Origin: Desulfatibacillum sp.
Lineage (GTDB): Bacteria > Desulfobacterota > Desulfobacteria > Desulfobacterales > Desulfatibacillaceae
Direction of reading: 5' to 3'
DNA: 64,000 bases
Assembly (NCBI GenBank): GCA_016342355.1
Contig: JAEINP010000015.1
Span: 24,704-88,703 of the forward strand
Shown: positions 8,034 to 16,897 of the stretch, one piece after another
How positions within the stretch are numbered: position 1 is the stretch's first letter
Layout of the letters: each line of letters begins with the position of its first letter
The notes under the pieces: model-generated
What the model was told of the DNA's origin: nothing
The model's database searches: none
The model's input: the letters and a program-made list of their open reading frames with translations, nothing else
Program-made: the position numbers and the translations under genes

Positions 8034-9698
8034 ATGACCCAAAGACCTTTTAGAATCCTTAACTCGCTATTCCTGGCCTGCCTCCTATTGCTATGGACCG
8101 GCCAAGCATATGCCGCCGGTCAAAAGGCGGCCGTCCAGACCACGGCTTCGGATTGGTCCAGCGCAGCCCACGCCGTGATTGACGTCAATCCCACCCTGGG
8201 AGGCCGGCAAGCGGAACTGGATCTTTTTCCCTCCAATACATCCGACTGGATTGTCCGTTCCTACGGGCAATATTTTTATCTCATAGGCAGGTATTACGCT
8301 GACAGCCTGACCAAATTCTCCGTAGATGCCCCGGAAACGCCTATCTACCAGGTTTCCATACTGCCTGATGGTTTGGCCAGCGGCAACCCCCATGACATGA
8401 TTTTCGCCAACGCGGGTAAAGCATACATTCCCATGTATGAAACCGATAAATGCTGGATCGTCAACCCTCAGAACGGGCAAAAAATCGGGGAGATTGACCT
8501 CTCGGTCTATAATGACGGGGATGGTATTCCCGAAATGCATACAGGTGTCATCGCGGACGGCAAGCTGTTCCTGCTCCTTCAGCGCCTGGACAGGGATAAC
8601 GGCTGGAACCCCGTTGGCACATCCTATGTGGCAGTCATTGACACAACCACGGACCTGGAAGTGGACACCAACGGTGATCCCGGCACTCCCGACGGTATTG
8701 TTCTTAATGTCACCAACCCAAATTGTATCCAGTATCTGCCCGAAAACCATACCCTTTACATTACCGCCACAGGCAAGTATCCCGGCTCTGATGCAGCCAA
8801 TCCCTATCTTTATACAGGTGGCATCTTAACCTTGGACCCGGATACTTACATAGTGACCAAGCTCATTGATGACGGGCCGGATGGACCAAGCGGGAATCAC
8901 CCTTATGGAGCTTTTTCAGGCATGACGGTGATAAGCCCTGATAAGGGCTACTTAATCGGGTACATGGGGTGGGAAAATAATAAAGTCTTTCCTTTCCACC
9001 CCACCACAGGTGCAGTGGGAGACGTGATTTCCAGCCTGGAAGGCAAGTCTCTGGTGAGCAACGAATCGGGCGCCAGTGTAGATGAAAACGGCTTGGTGTG
9101 GCTGGCTGTCGGTGGCTCGGATCATGCGGTGTTTATCATTGATCCTGCCACCGATTCGGTTCAGGATAAAGTAGACACAAACCTGAACCCCGGCAGTATT
9201 GCCTTATGCCCTCCAACCATCTGGGCAGGCAGTAACCAGGTCAATGCAGCCACAGGCACAGGCGCCTTGGCGGTTTCCAACGATATAGGGACAATTGCGG
9301 CCATTAACTCCTTTAAAAGCAGCGCCTACCCCAACGCTGGCAACAAACCCGATTTGCCTTTTGTGGATGGCCTGATTGGCGTGAAGGTGGACGGCATTGT
9401 TGCGGGTTCCGATGTGGAGTTGACCATTACCTTTCCCACTCCCCGGCAGTCTGACGCCGTGTATTACAAAATGGATGCAGCGGGCGATTATTACGTTTTT
9501 CCCTTGTCCAGGATTACTGAGGTAGACAACAACACCATTGTCCTGACGCTAACCGATGGAGGCGCAGGTGATAGGGACGGCGTTGCGAACGGTTCTATTG
9601 ACGATCCGGGAGGATATGCCATGACTGCCCCGGAGGATCCCGGATCCACTTCAGGCGATGACGGGGATAGCGGTTGTTTCATCAAGTCTTTGTTATAG
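8034..9698 (+). CDS. Secreted beta-propeller protein with CFI-box-like C-terminus
   Basis: The protein has 554 residues with a signal peptide (LFLACLLLLWTGQAYAAG) and repeated propeller-like blades of the YncE type (VDVNPTLGG, GASVDENGLVWLAVGG, VFIIDPATDSV). An acidic, Gly/Ser-rich linker ends in SGCFIKSLL, which resembles the CFI-box C-terminal sorting motif found on secreted proteins of related bacteria. GGGAGG lies before the ATG. It follows the receptor by 78 bases, so it probably shares the B12-controlled transcript and may capture or hand over the corrinoid. That role is an inference. Confidence 0.75.
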   Translation: MTQRPFRILNSLFLACLLLLWTGQAYAAGQKAAVQTTASDWSSAAHAVIDVNPTLGGRQAELDLFPSNTSDWIVRSYGQYFYLIGRYYADSLTKFSVDAPETPIYQVSILPDGLASGNPHDMIFANAGKAYIPMYETDKCWIVNPQNGQKIGEIDLSVYNDGDGIPEMHTGVIADGKLFLLLQRLDRDNGWNPVGTSYVAVIDTTTDLEVDTNGDPGTPDGIVLNVTNPNCIQYLPENHTLYITATGKYPGSDAANPYLYTGGILTLDPDTYIVTKLIDDGPDGPSGNHPYGAFSGMTVISPDKGYLIGYMGWENNKVFPFHPTTGAVGDVISSLEGKSLVSNESGASVDENGLVWLAVGGSDHAVFIIDPATDSVQDKVDTNLNPGSIALCPPTIWAGSNQVNAATGTGALAVSNDIGTIAAINSFKSSAYPNAGNKPDLPFVDGLIGVKVDGIVAGSDVELTITFPTPRQSDAVYYKMDAAGDYYVFPLSRITEVDNNTIVLTLTDGGAGDRDGVANGSIDDPGGYAMTAPEDPGSTSGDDGDSGCFIKSLL

Positions 9699-9711
9699 TT
9701 CATTATTAAGT

Positions 9712-9734
9712 GGGCTGGCTTGCATGGCCAGCCC
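9712..9734. terminator. Hairpin between convergent genes
   Basis: GGGCTGGC (9712-9719) pairs with GCCAGCCC (9727-9734). It lies between the end of the propeller gene and the end of the minus-strand gene and could serve both. Confidence 0.5.
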
Positions 9735-9762
9735 CCTTTGAGATTATTTGGACGGCCTTGAT

Positions 9763-10335
9763 TCAAGCAATGCGGGAAAGACGGGTATTGGCAGCGTCAA
9801 TATCAAATAGTCCCGGATCAAAGTCCTGGCCTACCCACTGGACCATGACCGCATGAGCCGGATGCCTTTCATCCCTCAGTGCTTCCAAAAAATCAATATA
9901 GCGAAAAATTCCGCCAATGTTTTCGGGGGGGCAGGCCCTTTCTCCGTCAACACAAACAGGATTGCGTAAATTTTTTTCCAAGGGAGAGATTTCCTCCACC
10001 AGAATTTCATGGCGCCAATTGTCTCCCGGATCATACTCGTAAATAAAGCGCTTTCCCAAGTTTGGCGCCACATGGGAAAGGCGGACTTCTTGTTCGCTGA
10101 GCAATCCAAAATCGTGGTCGGGGGTTGGAATGCCGTAACTCCTGCCTCCTATGGAAAAGCGGTGCTGGTGGGTTCCTGACCACCCCATGACGGCCAGGAT
10201 GATCTGGTGCATCTTGCCGAGGGTTGTGTCGCTGGTCACCACAATGCGCCGCCATATGGCAGGGTCCGACCCCATGAGGGTAATGCGCAAACAATAAAGG
10301 CGACGAAGGTCGGTAACTTTTTTTCCAGAGAACAT
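9763..10335 (-). CDS. Plasmid pRiA4b ORF-3 family protein
   Basis: The protein has 190 residues. It shows the family pattern: LRITLMGSDPAIWRRI near the start, LGKMHQIILAVMGWSGTHQHRF, then YEYDPGDNWRHEI and a C-terminal region with CVDGERACPPENIGG. The family is widespread and without an established function. It stands alone, convergent with the propeller gene. Assignment to the family is firm; the role is unknown. Confidence 0.85.
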   Translation of the reverse strand: MFSGKKVTDLRRLYCLRITLMGSDPAIWRRIVVTSDTTLGKMHQIILAVMGWSGTHQHRFSIGGRSYGIPTPDHDFGLLSEQEVRLSHVAPNLGKRFIYEYDPGDNWRHEILVEEISPLEKNLRNPVCVDGERACPPENIGGIFRYIDFLEALRDERHPAHAVMVQWVGQDFDPGLFDIDAANTRLSRIA

Positions 10336-10545
10336 CGTAAAATATCCCCATTACGTTCAAAAATTTACAGTCCGGCATCCCCTTCCGCTCCTGTCCGGGG
10401 CAGGGGATTTTGTACTCATCGTATTATCTTGCAAGAATTCGGCCAGATAGGAATTGGGAAAAGATTCATTTGACTACATAACGCAAGTGGAGTACTTTTT
10501 TATCTATGTGTAAAACCTTACCCTGCTTCTGGCAGGGAAAACCCC

Positions 10546-12234
10546 TTGCAAGATAAAATTATGACGGTCCCCCCGGAAATCGATATAATATTAGAGACCG
10601 GCTATATTGGCCGCATTCTAAAGGAAACCCATTCCCTGGCCCTGCAGGAACGTATAGTCCGGTGCATTCGCGTGTTTCAGTCCTTGGAAGCAATAGGCGC
10701 TATGGCCATCCCATATGTGGCGGCATGGAAGGAATCCGACGGTAAAATCTGGTACGAATATGCTTCCCAACGTTTTTGTGAACTTATGGGATGCAGCCCG
10801 GGGGAATTGGCCGGAGTGTTTTCCGATAGCATTATTGATCGAAGGCTTTATGGGGCCAATTTTCAAAGCCAGACAATAAGCCGCCTGGAGCTTGTGGGCT
10901 CCAGAAACCGCATACGGGAAGAAGGAAAACAAACCGGGGCCACGGAATCGGTCTTTAAAGTCTCCCCTCCGAACAGGGATATTATTTGGCTTAAAGATCA
11001 GGCCGTTATAGAGTTTTTTTCGGAAGACTCCGTCTGTATCTCCATTGGATCCCTGGTGGAAGTAACCAAGGAAATGGAGGCGGAAGAAAAACGCAAGCAA
11101 GCCGAGGCCGCCCTGGCGGACAGCGAAAAAAAGTATCGCCAAACTTTTGAAAACACCCCTATTCTGATTGTTTTAACAGACCCGTCAGGCGTTATTATCG
11201 ACTGCAACCCCAAAATTGCGCCTTACTTCGGGTACACCCCCGAAGATGTGCGCGGGCGCCTCCTTGGGGATATGATTCATGAGAGCTGCAAGGCCAGAAT
11301 CCAAAATGCCATCAGACAAACCCAAGAGCAGGGACAAATGTCCGGGGTTGAACTCCTTTTTCTAAAGCGGGATGGCAGATTCCTTGACGCTAATGTCAAT
11401 TTCTCGGCCCTTACCGATGAATTCGGGCAAACATCCGGACTGGTCTGCGGCATTGAAGATGTAACCCATAAAAAGCAGATGGAAGAAGAACTTGTTAGAA
11501 CTCGCAAACTGGACGCCACAGGCATACTTGCAGGGGGAATAGCCCATGATTTTAACAATCTGCTAACGGTGATCATCGGAAACATGGAGCTGGCCCAGCT
11601 TAGCGGCGTCATAGACGGAGCCTCCAGACAGGCCCTGATCGCAGCCAAAGAGGCTGCAGTCAGAGCATTTCGTCTAACCAACAAATTCATCACCTTTTCC
11701 CAGGGTGGGTCCCCGGTAAGAAGGGAAGCCTCCCTTAAAAGCCTTCTTGAGGACGCCATTATGGAATCCACCCAGGATGCCATGAGTTTCGCCTTGCTGG
11801 GTTCCCGTCTGGAATGCCAGCGCAATTACCCTCAAGACCTTTGGTGTGCCAGAGTGGATGAAGCACAGGTGAGGCAGGTCTTTGTCAATATTCTTACCAA
11901 CGCAAAGGAATCCATGCCTAATGGTGGTGTGATTTCGGTAAAGGCGGAAAATGTGCATATTACCGGGCAGGGCGCAGAATATGAGATTTCCCTGCCCCAA
12001 GGGCGGTATGTAAAAATTGAAATTTCAGACCAGGGCTCCGGTATTCATCCCGAGGATTTTGAAAAAATCTTCGACCCGTATTTTTCCACCAAAGACCGGG
12101 GAGCCCAAAAAGGCATGGGGTTAGGGCTATCCATTGCCTATTCCGTAATCAAAAAACACGGCGGCTTTATCGCAGCCAAACCTCGATCTGTTGGCGGCGC
12201 CAGCGTGATTGTTTACCTGCCAGCCTCTGATTAA
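10546..12234 (+). CDS. PAS-domain sensor histidine kinase
   Basis: The protein has 562 residues with no membrane segment. A divergent sensor region (about 50-180) is followed by a PAS domain (about 190-310: YRQTFENTPILIVLTDPSG), HisKA with GGIAHDFNNLLTVI, and an ATPase domain with N-box (FVNILTNAKESM), G1 (ISDQGSGI) and G2 (KGMGLGLSI). No receiver is attached. The chosen start is TTG, preceded by AGGGA 7 bases upstream; an in-frame ATG at 10561 lacks a ribosome site but cannot be excluded. No partner regulator is adjacent, so it is an orphan kinase. Confidence 0.88.
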   Translation: MQDKIMTVPPEIDIILETGYIGRILKETHSLALQERIVRCIRVFQSLEAIGAMAIPYVAAWKESDGKIWYEYASQRFCELMGCSPGELAGVFSDSIIDRRLYGANFQSQTISRLELVGSRNRIREEGKQTGATESVFKVSPPNRDIIWLKDQAVIEFFSEDSVCISIGSLVEVTKEMEAEEKRKQAEAALADSEKKYRQTFENTPILIVLTDPSGVIIDCNPKIAPYFGYTPEDVRGRLLGDMIHESCKARIQNAIRQTQEQGQMSGVELLFLKRDGRFLDANVNFSALTDEFGQTSGLVCGIEDVTHKKQMEEELVRTRKLDATGILAGGIAHDFNNLLTVIIGNMELAQLSGVIDGASRQALIAAKEAAVRAFRLTNKFITFSQGGSPVRREASLKSLLEDAIMESTQDAMSFALLGSRLECQRNYPQDLWCARVDEAQVRQVFVNILTNAKESMPNGGVISVKAENVHITGQGAEYEISLPQGRYVKIEISDQGSGIHPEDFEKIFDPYFSTKDRGAQKGMGLGLSIAYSVIKKHGGFIAAKPRSVGGASVIVYLPASD

Positions 12235-12247
12235 GTGGTTGCGGCAG

Positions 12248-14692
12248 CTATCCGCCTTTTCTGTTTCCGGGTATGAGTATACGATGACGATTCACCGAGC
12301 CTCCCTTAATTGGCAGGGTTATGGTAAATACCGCCCCACCGTCCGGATCATTTTCCGCCGTAATGGAACCCTTATGCTCCTCCACAATACCCAGGCAAAT
12401 GGATAGGCCCACTCCCATACCCATTTTCTTTTTTCTGGTGTAAAAGGGATCAAACACGTTGTTAAGATCTTCGTTTGAAATCCCCGGCCCCGTGTCCCGT
12501 ACCTGCATGGCCAAATGCTCCCCGGCTTTATAGGTCTTTACTATGATGCTTCCTTTGGGGCCGGTTTCTTCCTCTCCATGGACTGAGGAGATGGCTTCCA
12601 CCGCGTTGTTTACAAGATTCAGCACCACTTGGCTCATTTGTTGGGGGGAAGCCATGATTTCAGGCAGTTCCCGGTCCAGGTTCAGGGTTACAATGACCCG
12701 GTTCTTCTTGAAAAAACTGTTTCCCAAGCCAACGGTCATTTCAATAATATGATTGATATTTGTTTTCTGGCGTACTTCCTTTCCTGGCCTGTTAAGGTCC
12801 AAAAGGTTTTTGACCGTATCCCTGATATTCAGAAAAGCTCCCCTTAGCAGGTCAATTTGGCTGCAAAGGTCGGGGTCTTCCCCGTAAGTGCGTTTTAGCG
12901 TACCCAGCATCATTGTGATGGCCTGCAAAGGCGAGTTTATCTCGTGAGCCACGGAGGCCGCAAGCTGGCCTGTTGCCGCAAGCCTTTCCGAACGGATCAA
13001 CTGGCTTTCCAGTTCCTTGGTGGCCGTAATATCCCTGAAACTCCAAACCCGGCTTATGTTGCTTTCATCCTTTGAAAGAGGACTGGAATACTCTTCAATA
13101 AGACGGCCATCCTTCAATTCCAAGGTGGCGAAATTGACTTGCAAGATCTGGCGTGTATTGAATGTAGCGTCATTAAAGGCTATGGGATCTTCCATCTGAA
13201 CCGCCATGTAACCTAAAATTCTTTCATAGTCCCGGGTGGCCATGAGGGATAAGGGAACGCCAAAAAGATCCCTGAAAAGCCCATTATAGTGTGTCACCCT
13301 GCCATTTTCATCCACAACCAAAATCCCGTCGGCGGTGGCCTCCACAGTAGCGCGGAGCAGTTTTTCGTGCTCCACCAGGGCTTCTTCCCCCCGTTTGCGT
13401 TCCTCAATTTCATCTCGCAGGTGGATGTTGGCGGCCAGTAACTCACTAGTGCGGTTGGCCACTTCTCGTTCCAAAGCGTCATGGGCTTGCCTTAAAGCCT
13501 CTTCAGCGCTTTTTCGTTCGGTGATATCACTCAGAAAGAATAGATGGGCAGGACCGGATTCCCAATTGATTTTCACACCACTTTGCTCAACCCACTTTTC
13601 ATTTCCATCGCGTGTGAAAAGCCGGAAAGACTGCACCGAGGATTTTTTGCCTCCCTCCAGCAGCAGTTGTTGTTTTTCCATGACTGCTTTTCGATCATCA
13701 GGATGGATATGCGAATCAAACGCCCAGGTTCCAAATTCCTCCCTGGAATACCCAAACAACTCCGAGACCTTGTTGTTCCAAAACAAAGGATAACCGCCTT
13801 GCACCACGACCATGGCCTCGTTGGCGTTTTCCACCACCTCGCGATATCGCAATTCGCTTTCACGCAGGGCCTGCTCCGTAAGTTTTAACGAGGTAATGTC
13901 TTCCACAGTTCCCACATAGCCAATGAACTGTCCATCATGGTCCAGCATGCGGGCCGCACTGATGCTGATCCAACGCAAAGCACGCCGGTGTGTCCAGATT
14001 TGGGTTTCGTGGGAGAATTCCTCTCCACCCAAAATAGCCTGAAGCCATCCCTCCAGCGTGGAAGTGGCTTCGTCTGGGGGGGGCAGTGACTTATCCCCGG
14101 GCTTCCAGTCCCATTCGCTTTTTAATTCAAAAATATTCTTTAGTGCAGGATTCATGTAAGTGGTCCGGCCATGTTCGTTGACCAGGAAGATGCCAATAGG
14201 TGCGGACTGGGACAGGCGCCGGAACCGCTCTTCGCTAACCCGCAGTTCCCGGGCTACACTTTTATGATGGGAAATTTCTTTTCTGAGCAGCCGGAGGGTC
14301 TTTTCCAGTTGTGCTGTTTTTCCTAACAACTCCGTGGACCTGAGTTGCATTTTGGATTCCAGTTCCGCAAGGTGCCTGGCTTCCAAATCCCTGGCAACTA
14401 TCAGGGCATCCAAGAGTTGATTAAAGGAGCCCGCTATCACCTGCCACGATTTGGGGCCATCGCCCGGTATCAAGCGGAGGGTTAGATCCCCTTTGACCAG
14501 GTGTTGGAGCCCTTTGTTTAACTTTCCCGAGAGTAATTGGTGTTTATAACGCAGGTATAGAGAGGAAAGAACAATAATGGAGATAAGGACTAAACTTAAG
14601 ACAAGGGAAGACCCCTCCAGGGTCATGACGGTAATGATAGCCAGACAAATGGACTGGATCACCAGGACAGTTGTAAGAAGCCTGACATCCAC
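12248..14692 (-). CDS. Membrane sensor histidine kinase with three PAS domains
   Basis: The protein has 814 residues. Two membrane segments lie within residues 1-45, followed by a HAMP-like segment and coiled coil (about 50-165), PAS domains at about 165-290, 290-410 and 455-570, HisKA with SVAHEINSPLQAI, and an ATPase domain with N-box (VLNLVNNAVEAI), G1 (DTGPGI) and G2 (GMGVGLSI). It is convergent with the preceding kinase gene. It is the last gene in a minus-strand series after the two ArsA-type ATPases, from which it is separated by 59 bases. Its signal and partner regulator are not evident. Confidence 0.88.
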   Translation of the reverse strand: MDVRLLTTVLVIQSICLAIITVMTLEGSSLVLSLVLISIIVLSSLYLRYKHQLLSGKLNKGLQHLVKGDLTLRLIPGDGPKSWQVIAGSFNQLLDALIVARDLEARHLAELESKMQLRSTELLGKTAQLEKTLRLLRKEISHHKSVARELRVSEERFRRLSQSAPIGIFLVNEHGRTTYMNPALKNIFELKSEWDWKPGDKSLPPPDEATSTLEGWLQAILGGEEFSHETQIWTHRRALRWISISAARMLDHDGQFIGYVGTVEDITSLKLTEQALRESELRYREVVENANEAMVVVQGGYPLFWNNKVSELFGYSREEFGTWAFDSHIHPDDRKAVMEKQQLLLEGGKKSSVQSFRLFTRDGNEKWVEQSGVKINWESGPAHLFFLSDITERKSAEEALRQAHDALEREVANRTSELLAANIHLRDEIEERKRGEEALVEHEKLLRATVEATADGILVVDENGRVTHYNGLFRDLFGVPLSLMATRDYERILGYMAVQMEDPIAFNDATFNTRQILQVNFATLELKDGRLIEEYSSPLSKDESNISRVWSFRDITATKELESQLIRSERLAATGQLAASVAHEINSPLQAITMMLGTLKRTYGEDPDLCSQIDLLRGAFLNIRDTVKNLLDLNRPGKEVRQKTNINHIIEMTVGLGNSFFKKNRVIVTLNLDRELPEIMASPQQMSQVVLNLVNNAVEAISSVHGEEETGPKGSIIVKTYKAGEHLAMQVRDTGPGISNEDLNNVFDPFYTRKKKMGMGVGLSICLGIVEEHKGSITAENDPDGGAVFTITLPIKGGSVNRHRILIPGNRKGG

Positions 14693-14751
14693 AAATCACC
14701 TGTATTGTGTTCCACCCATCCGGCCCAAGCCGGGTAATTTCATATGGCGCC

Positions 14752-15897
14752 CTATATTCGTAAAACCCGTAACTTGAGATATGCCGCTACATCCAACAGA
14801 CTGGCAATATCGTGCACGTCATGGAGCAAATAGGGTACGCGAACACTTCCAACCCCTCTTTGAAGACCGGACAAAAACAGATCAATGGCACGTTTGTCAG
14901 CCTCTGCCAGCAATATGAATAAACGCAGGTTATCTACCAAGGCTGTGATGGCAGGCGAATAATCCTTCAACGATTCCAATGCCTTTTCGCCAATGGCTTC
15001 CACCTCTTTGGAGGCCAAATCCGTGGGCGACACATGCACCCGGTTAAATACAACCCCTCCCAAGGCCATGCCGTCCTTTTCCAGCCTTTCCACAAAGAAT
15101 CCGGCTTCACTCAGGGAGCCGGATTGGGGCGATGTGACCAGTAAAAACGCCGTGCCCTCTTCCTCCATGAGTTCCCGCACCCTGCCGGCCCTGGCCTTGA
15201 AGCCTTCATACAGACCTTCGAAAACCAGGAAAAAATCCGCGATATCCGCGATGGTTTCACGACCTGTGGCCTTCTCCAAAATGGAAAACATAGCCTTGGC
15301 TGTCCGGTTGACAAACTTGAACCCCACCCTGCCAGCCGTAAGATAGGGCTTGAGGACCCATTGGATAACCTTGGCGTCCAAAAACGCCGTCATTTTACTG
15401 GGCGCATCCAAAAAATCCAGGGCATGGCGGGAAGGAGGCGTATCCAGGACGATCAGATCGTACTTCCCGCTGGAAGCCAGTTCGTACAGCTTTTCCATGG
15501 CCGAAAACTCCTGGCTACCGGCCAGGGCTGTGGTGATATTCTGGTAAAAGCCGTTTTCCAGGATTTTTCTACTGGTCTCCGGGTTGGGGGAAATGCGCTC
15601 AATCAGATCGTCAAAGGTGCGCTTGGAATCCAGCATCATTCCCCATAACTCGCCCTTGGGTTTGACCCCGGCCTTGTGAAAGGCCTCGTCAGGAATTTTT
15701 GCTTCTTCATTGCCCAATTCCTTTAGCCCCAGAGAGTCGGCCAGCCTTTTGGCAGGGTCAATAGTGCAAACCAGGACCTTGCGCCCTGCCATGGCGGCGG
15801 AAAGGGCCAGGGAGGCGCTGATGGTGGTTTTGCCCACTCCACCGGAGCCGCAGCATACGAGTATATGTTTTTCGGCAACCAGGTCAGAAAGCTGCAT
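14752..15897 (-). CDS. ArsA/Get3-family P-loop ATPase
   Basis: The protein has 381 residues. The deviant Walker A CCGSGGVGKTTISASLAL is near the start, with the switch-like segment TIDPAKRLADSLG and VLDTPPSRHALDFLDAP typical of ArsA-type ATPases. No arsenic-pump gene (arsB, arsC) or arsR is near. Its ATG overlaps the stop codon of the upstream ArsA-like gene by one base (TGATG), so the two are translationally coupled and may form a heterodimer. Its cargo, if any, is unknown. Confidence 0.85.
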   Translation of the reverse strand: MQLSDLVAEKHILVCCGSGGVGKTTISASLALSAAMAGRKVLVCTIDPAKRLADSLGLKELGNEEAKIPDEAFHKAGVKPKGELWGMMLDSKRTFDDLIERISPNPETSRKILENGFYQNITTALAGSQEFSAMEKLYELASSGKYDLIVLDTPPSRHALDFLDAPSKMTAFLDAKVIQWVLKPYLTAGRVGFKFVNRTAKAMFSILEKATGRETIADIADFFLVFEGLYEGFKARAGRVRELMEEEGTAFLLVTSPQSGSLSEAGFFVERLEKDGMALGGVVFNRVHVSPTDLASKEVEAIGEKALESLKDYSPAITALVDNLRLFILLAEADKRAIDLFLSGLQRGVGSVRVPYLLHDVHDIASLLDVAAYLKLRVLRI

Positions 15898-16871
15898 CAG
15901 GCATCCTTGTTAAGATTTTGGCTGATGATCTCGGCCACTTTTTTCACACCATCCTTGTCCACCCGCCCGGGGTACAAATGGGGAATGCGCACAATGGGCG
16001 GACCGATTTTTTCTCGTACCAGATTTTCGTAATATTGGCTTTGAGCCACCCGGGCCTGCCTGTTTTCCAGGGCCGAAAAAAGGCCTCTGGCGTTATCCGG
16101 GAACACTTCCTTCAGGCGCTCCATGGCTTCCGGGTCTTCCTTGAGTTTCTCAAAGGATTCCCTGGACGCTTCATCAAATAGGGGCGAATACGCACTGTTC
16201 ACAAAGGTGAATCCAGTCGGCATGTGCAATTCGTCCCTGGCGGTATTCAATAGGGAAATAGATTCATTGACCGGCATCTCTTCCGGCAGGGTGACTACAT
16301 TAAGCAGGGAGATGGCAGGATCGGTAAGCATGGCCTGCACATCTGCGGTCTGGCCCTGCATGCGGCCCATCTTGATGATATTCATGAACACCGACGGCAC
16401 TTTTAAAAAACTCAGGCCGTGGCCTGTGGCCGGAGAATCCACCACAATAAGGTCAAATCGTGGTTTTTTGGACCACTTGGCCTTCATGTCTTGAAGATGC
16501 CAGATTTTGCCAACTGTAATGAGTTCTCGCCAGCCAGGCGCAGTATTGAGAAAGTAGTTCAACAGGCGGTTGTTCATGATGAGGCGGGCCGCCCCTCCGA
16601 TCTTGAGTTGGAGGCCCACATATTCATGAAGCGCCCGGAAAGGCTCAATGGTGAGGACCGTAATGTTGCGGTCCACCTCGGTTTCCTTATACAGTGGGAT
16701 ATCCTGTTCAAAAATCATACGCATATTGGGCGAGGGAGTAACTTCCACCAGACAGACATTCAGCCCCCGGTCCCGGGCCGCATAAGCCATGGCTGCGGCA
16801 ACAGTGGTTTTGCCTACTCCCCCCTTGCCTGTGATAAACAATATGCGTTTTTCAAACGGGTCAATTCCCAA
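15897..16871 (-). CDS. Second ArsA/Get3-family P-loop ATPase
   Basis: The protein has 324 residues, shorter than and diverged from its downstream partner. Walker A is ITGKGGVGKTTVAAAMA; VVDSPATGHGLSFL is the ArsA-type switch II region. The start codon is TTG preceded by GGAGAG. It lies 26 bases after alaS on the same strand and overlaps the next ArsA-like gene by one base. Paired ArsA-like genes with unequal halves occur in several bacterial groups, where their function is poorly known. Confidence 0.85.
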   Translation of the reverse strand: MGIDPFEKRILFITGKGGVGKTTVAAAMAYAARDRGLNVCLVEVTPSPNMRMIFEQDIPLYKETEVDRNITVLTIEPFRALHEYVGLQLKIGGAARLIMNNRLLNYFLNTAPGWRELITVGKIWHLQDMKAKWSKKPRFDLIVVDSPATGHGLSFLKVPSVFMNIIKMGRMQGQTADVQAMLTDPAISLLNVVTLPEEMPVNESISLLNTARDELHMPTGFTFVNSAYSPLFDEASRESFEKLKEDPEAMERLKEVFPDNARGLFSALENRQARVAQSQYYENLVREKIGPPIVRIPHLYPGRVDKDGVKKVAEIISQNLNKDA

Positions 16872-16897
16872 ATGCTTCTCTCCGGCCCCGGAATAGA

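Noticed and set aside
14752..16871. Arsenic resistance operon
   Set aside because: Only ArsA-like ATPases are present; no arsB, arsC, arsD or arsR is near.
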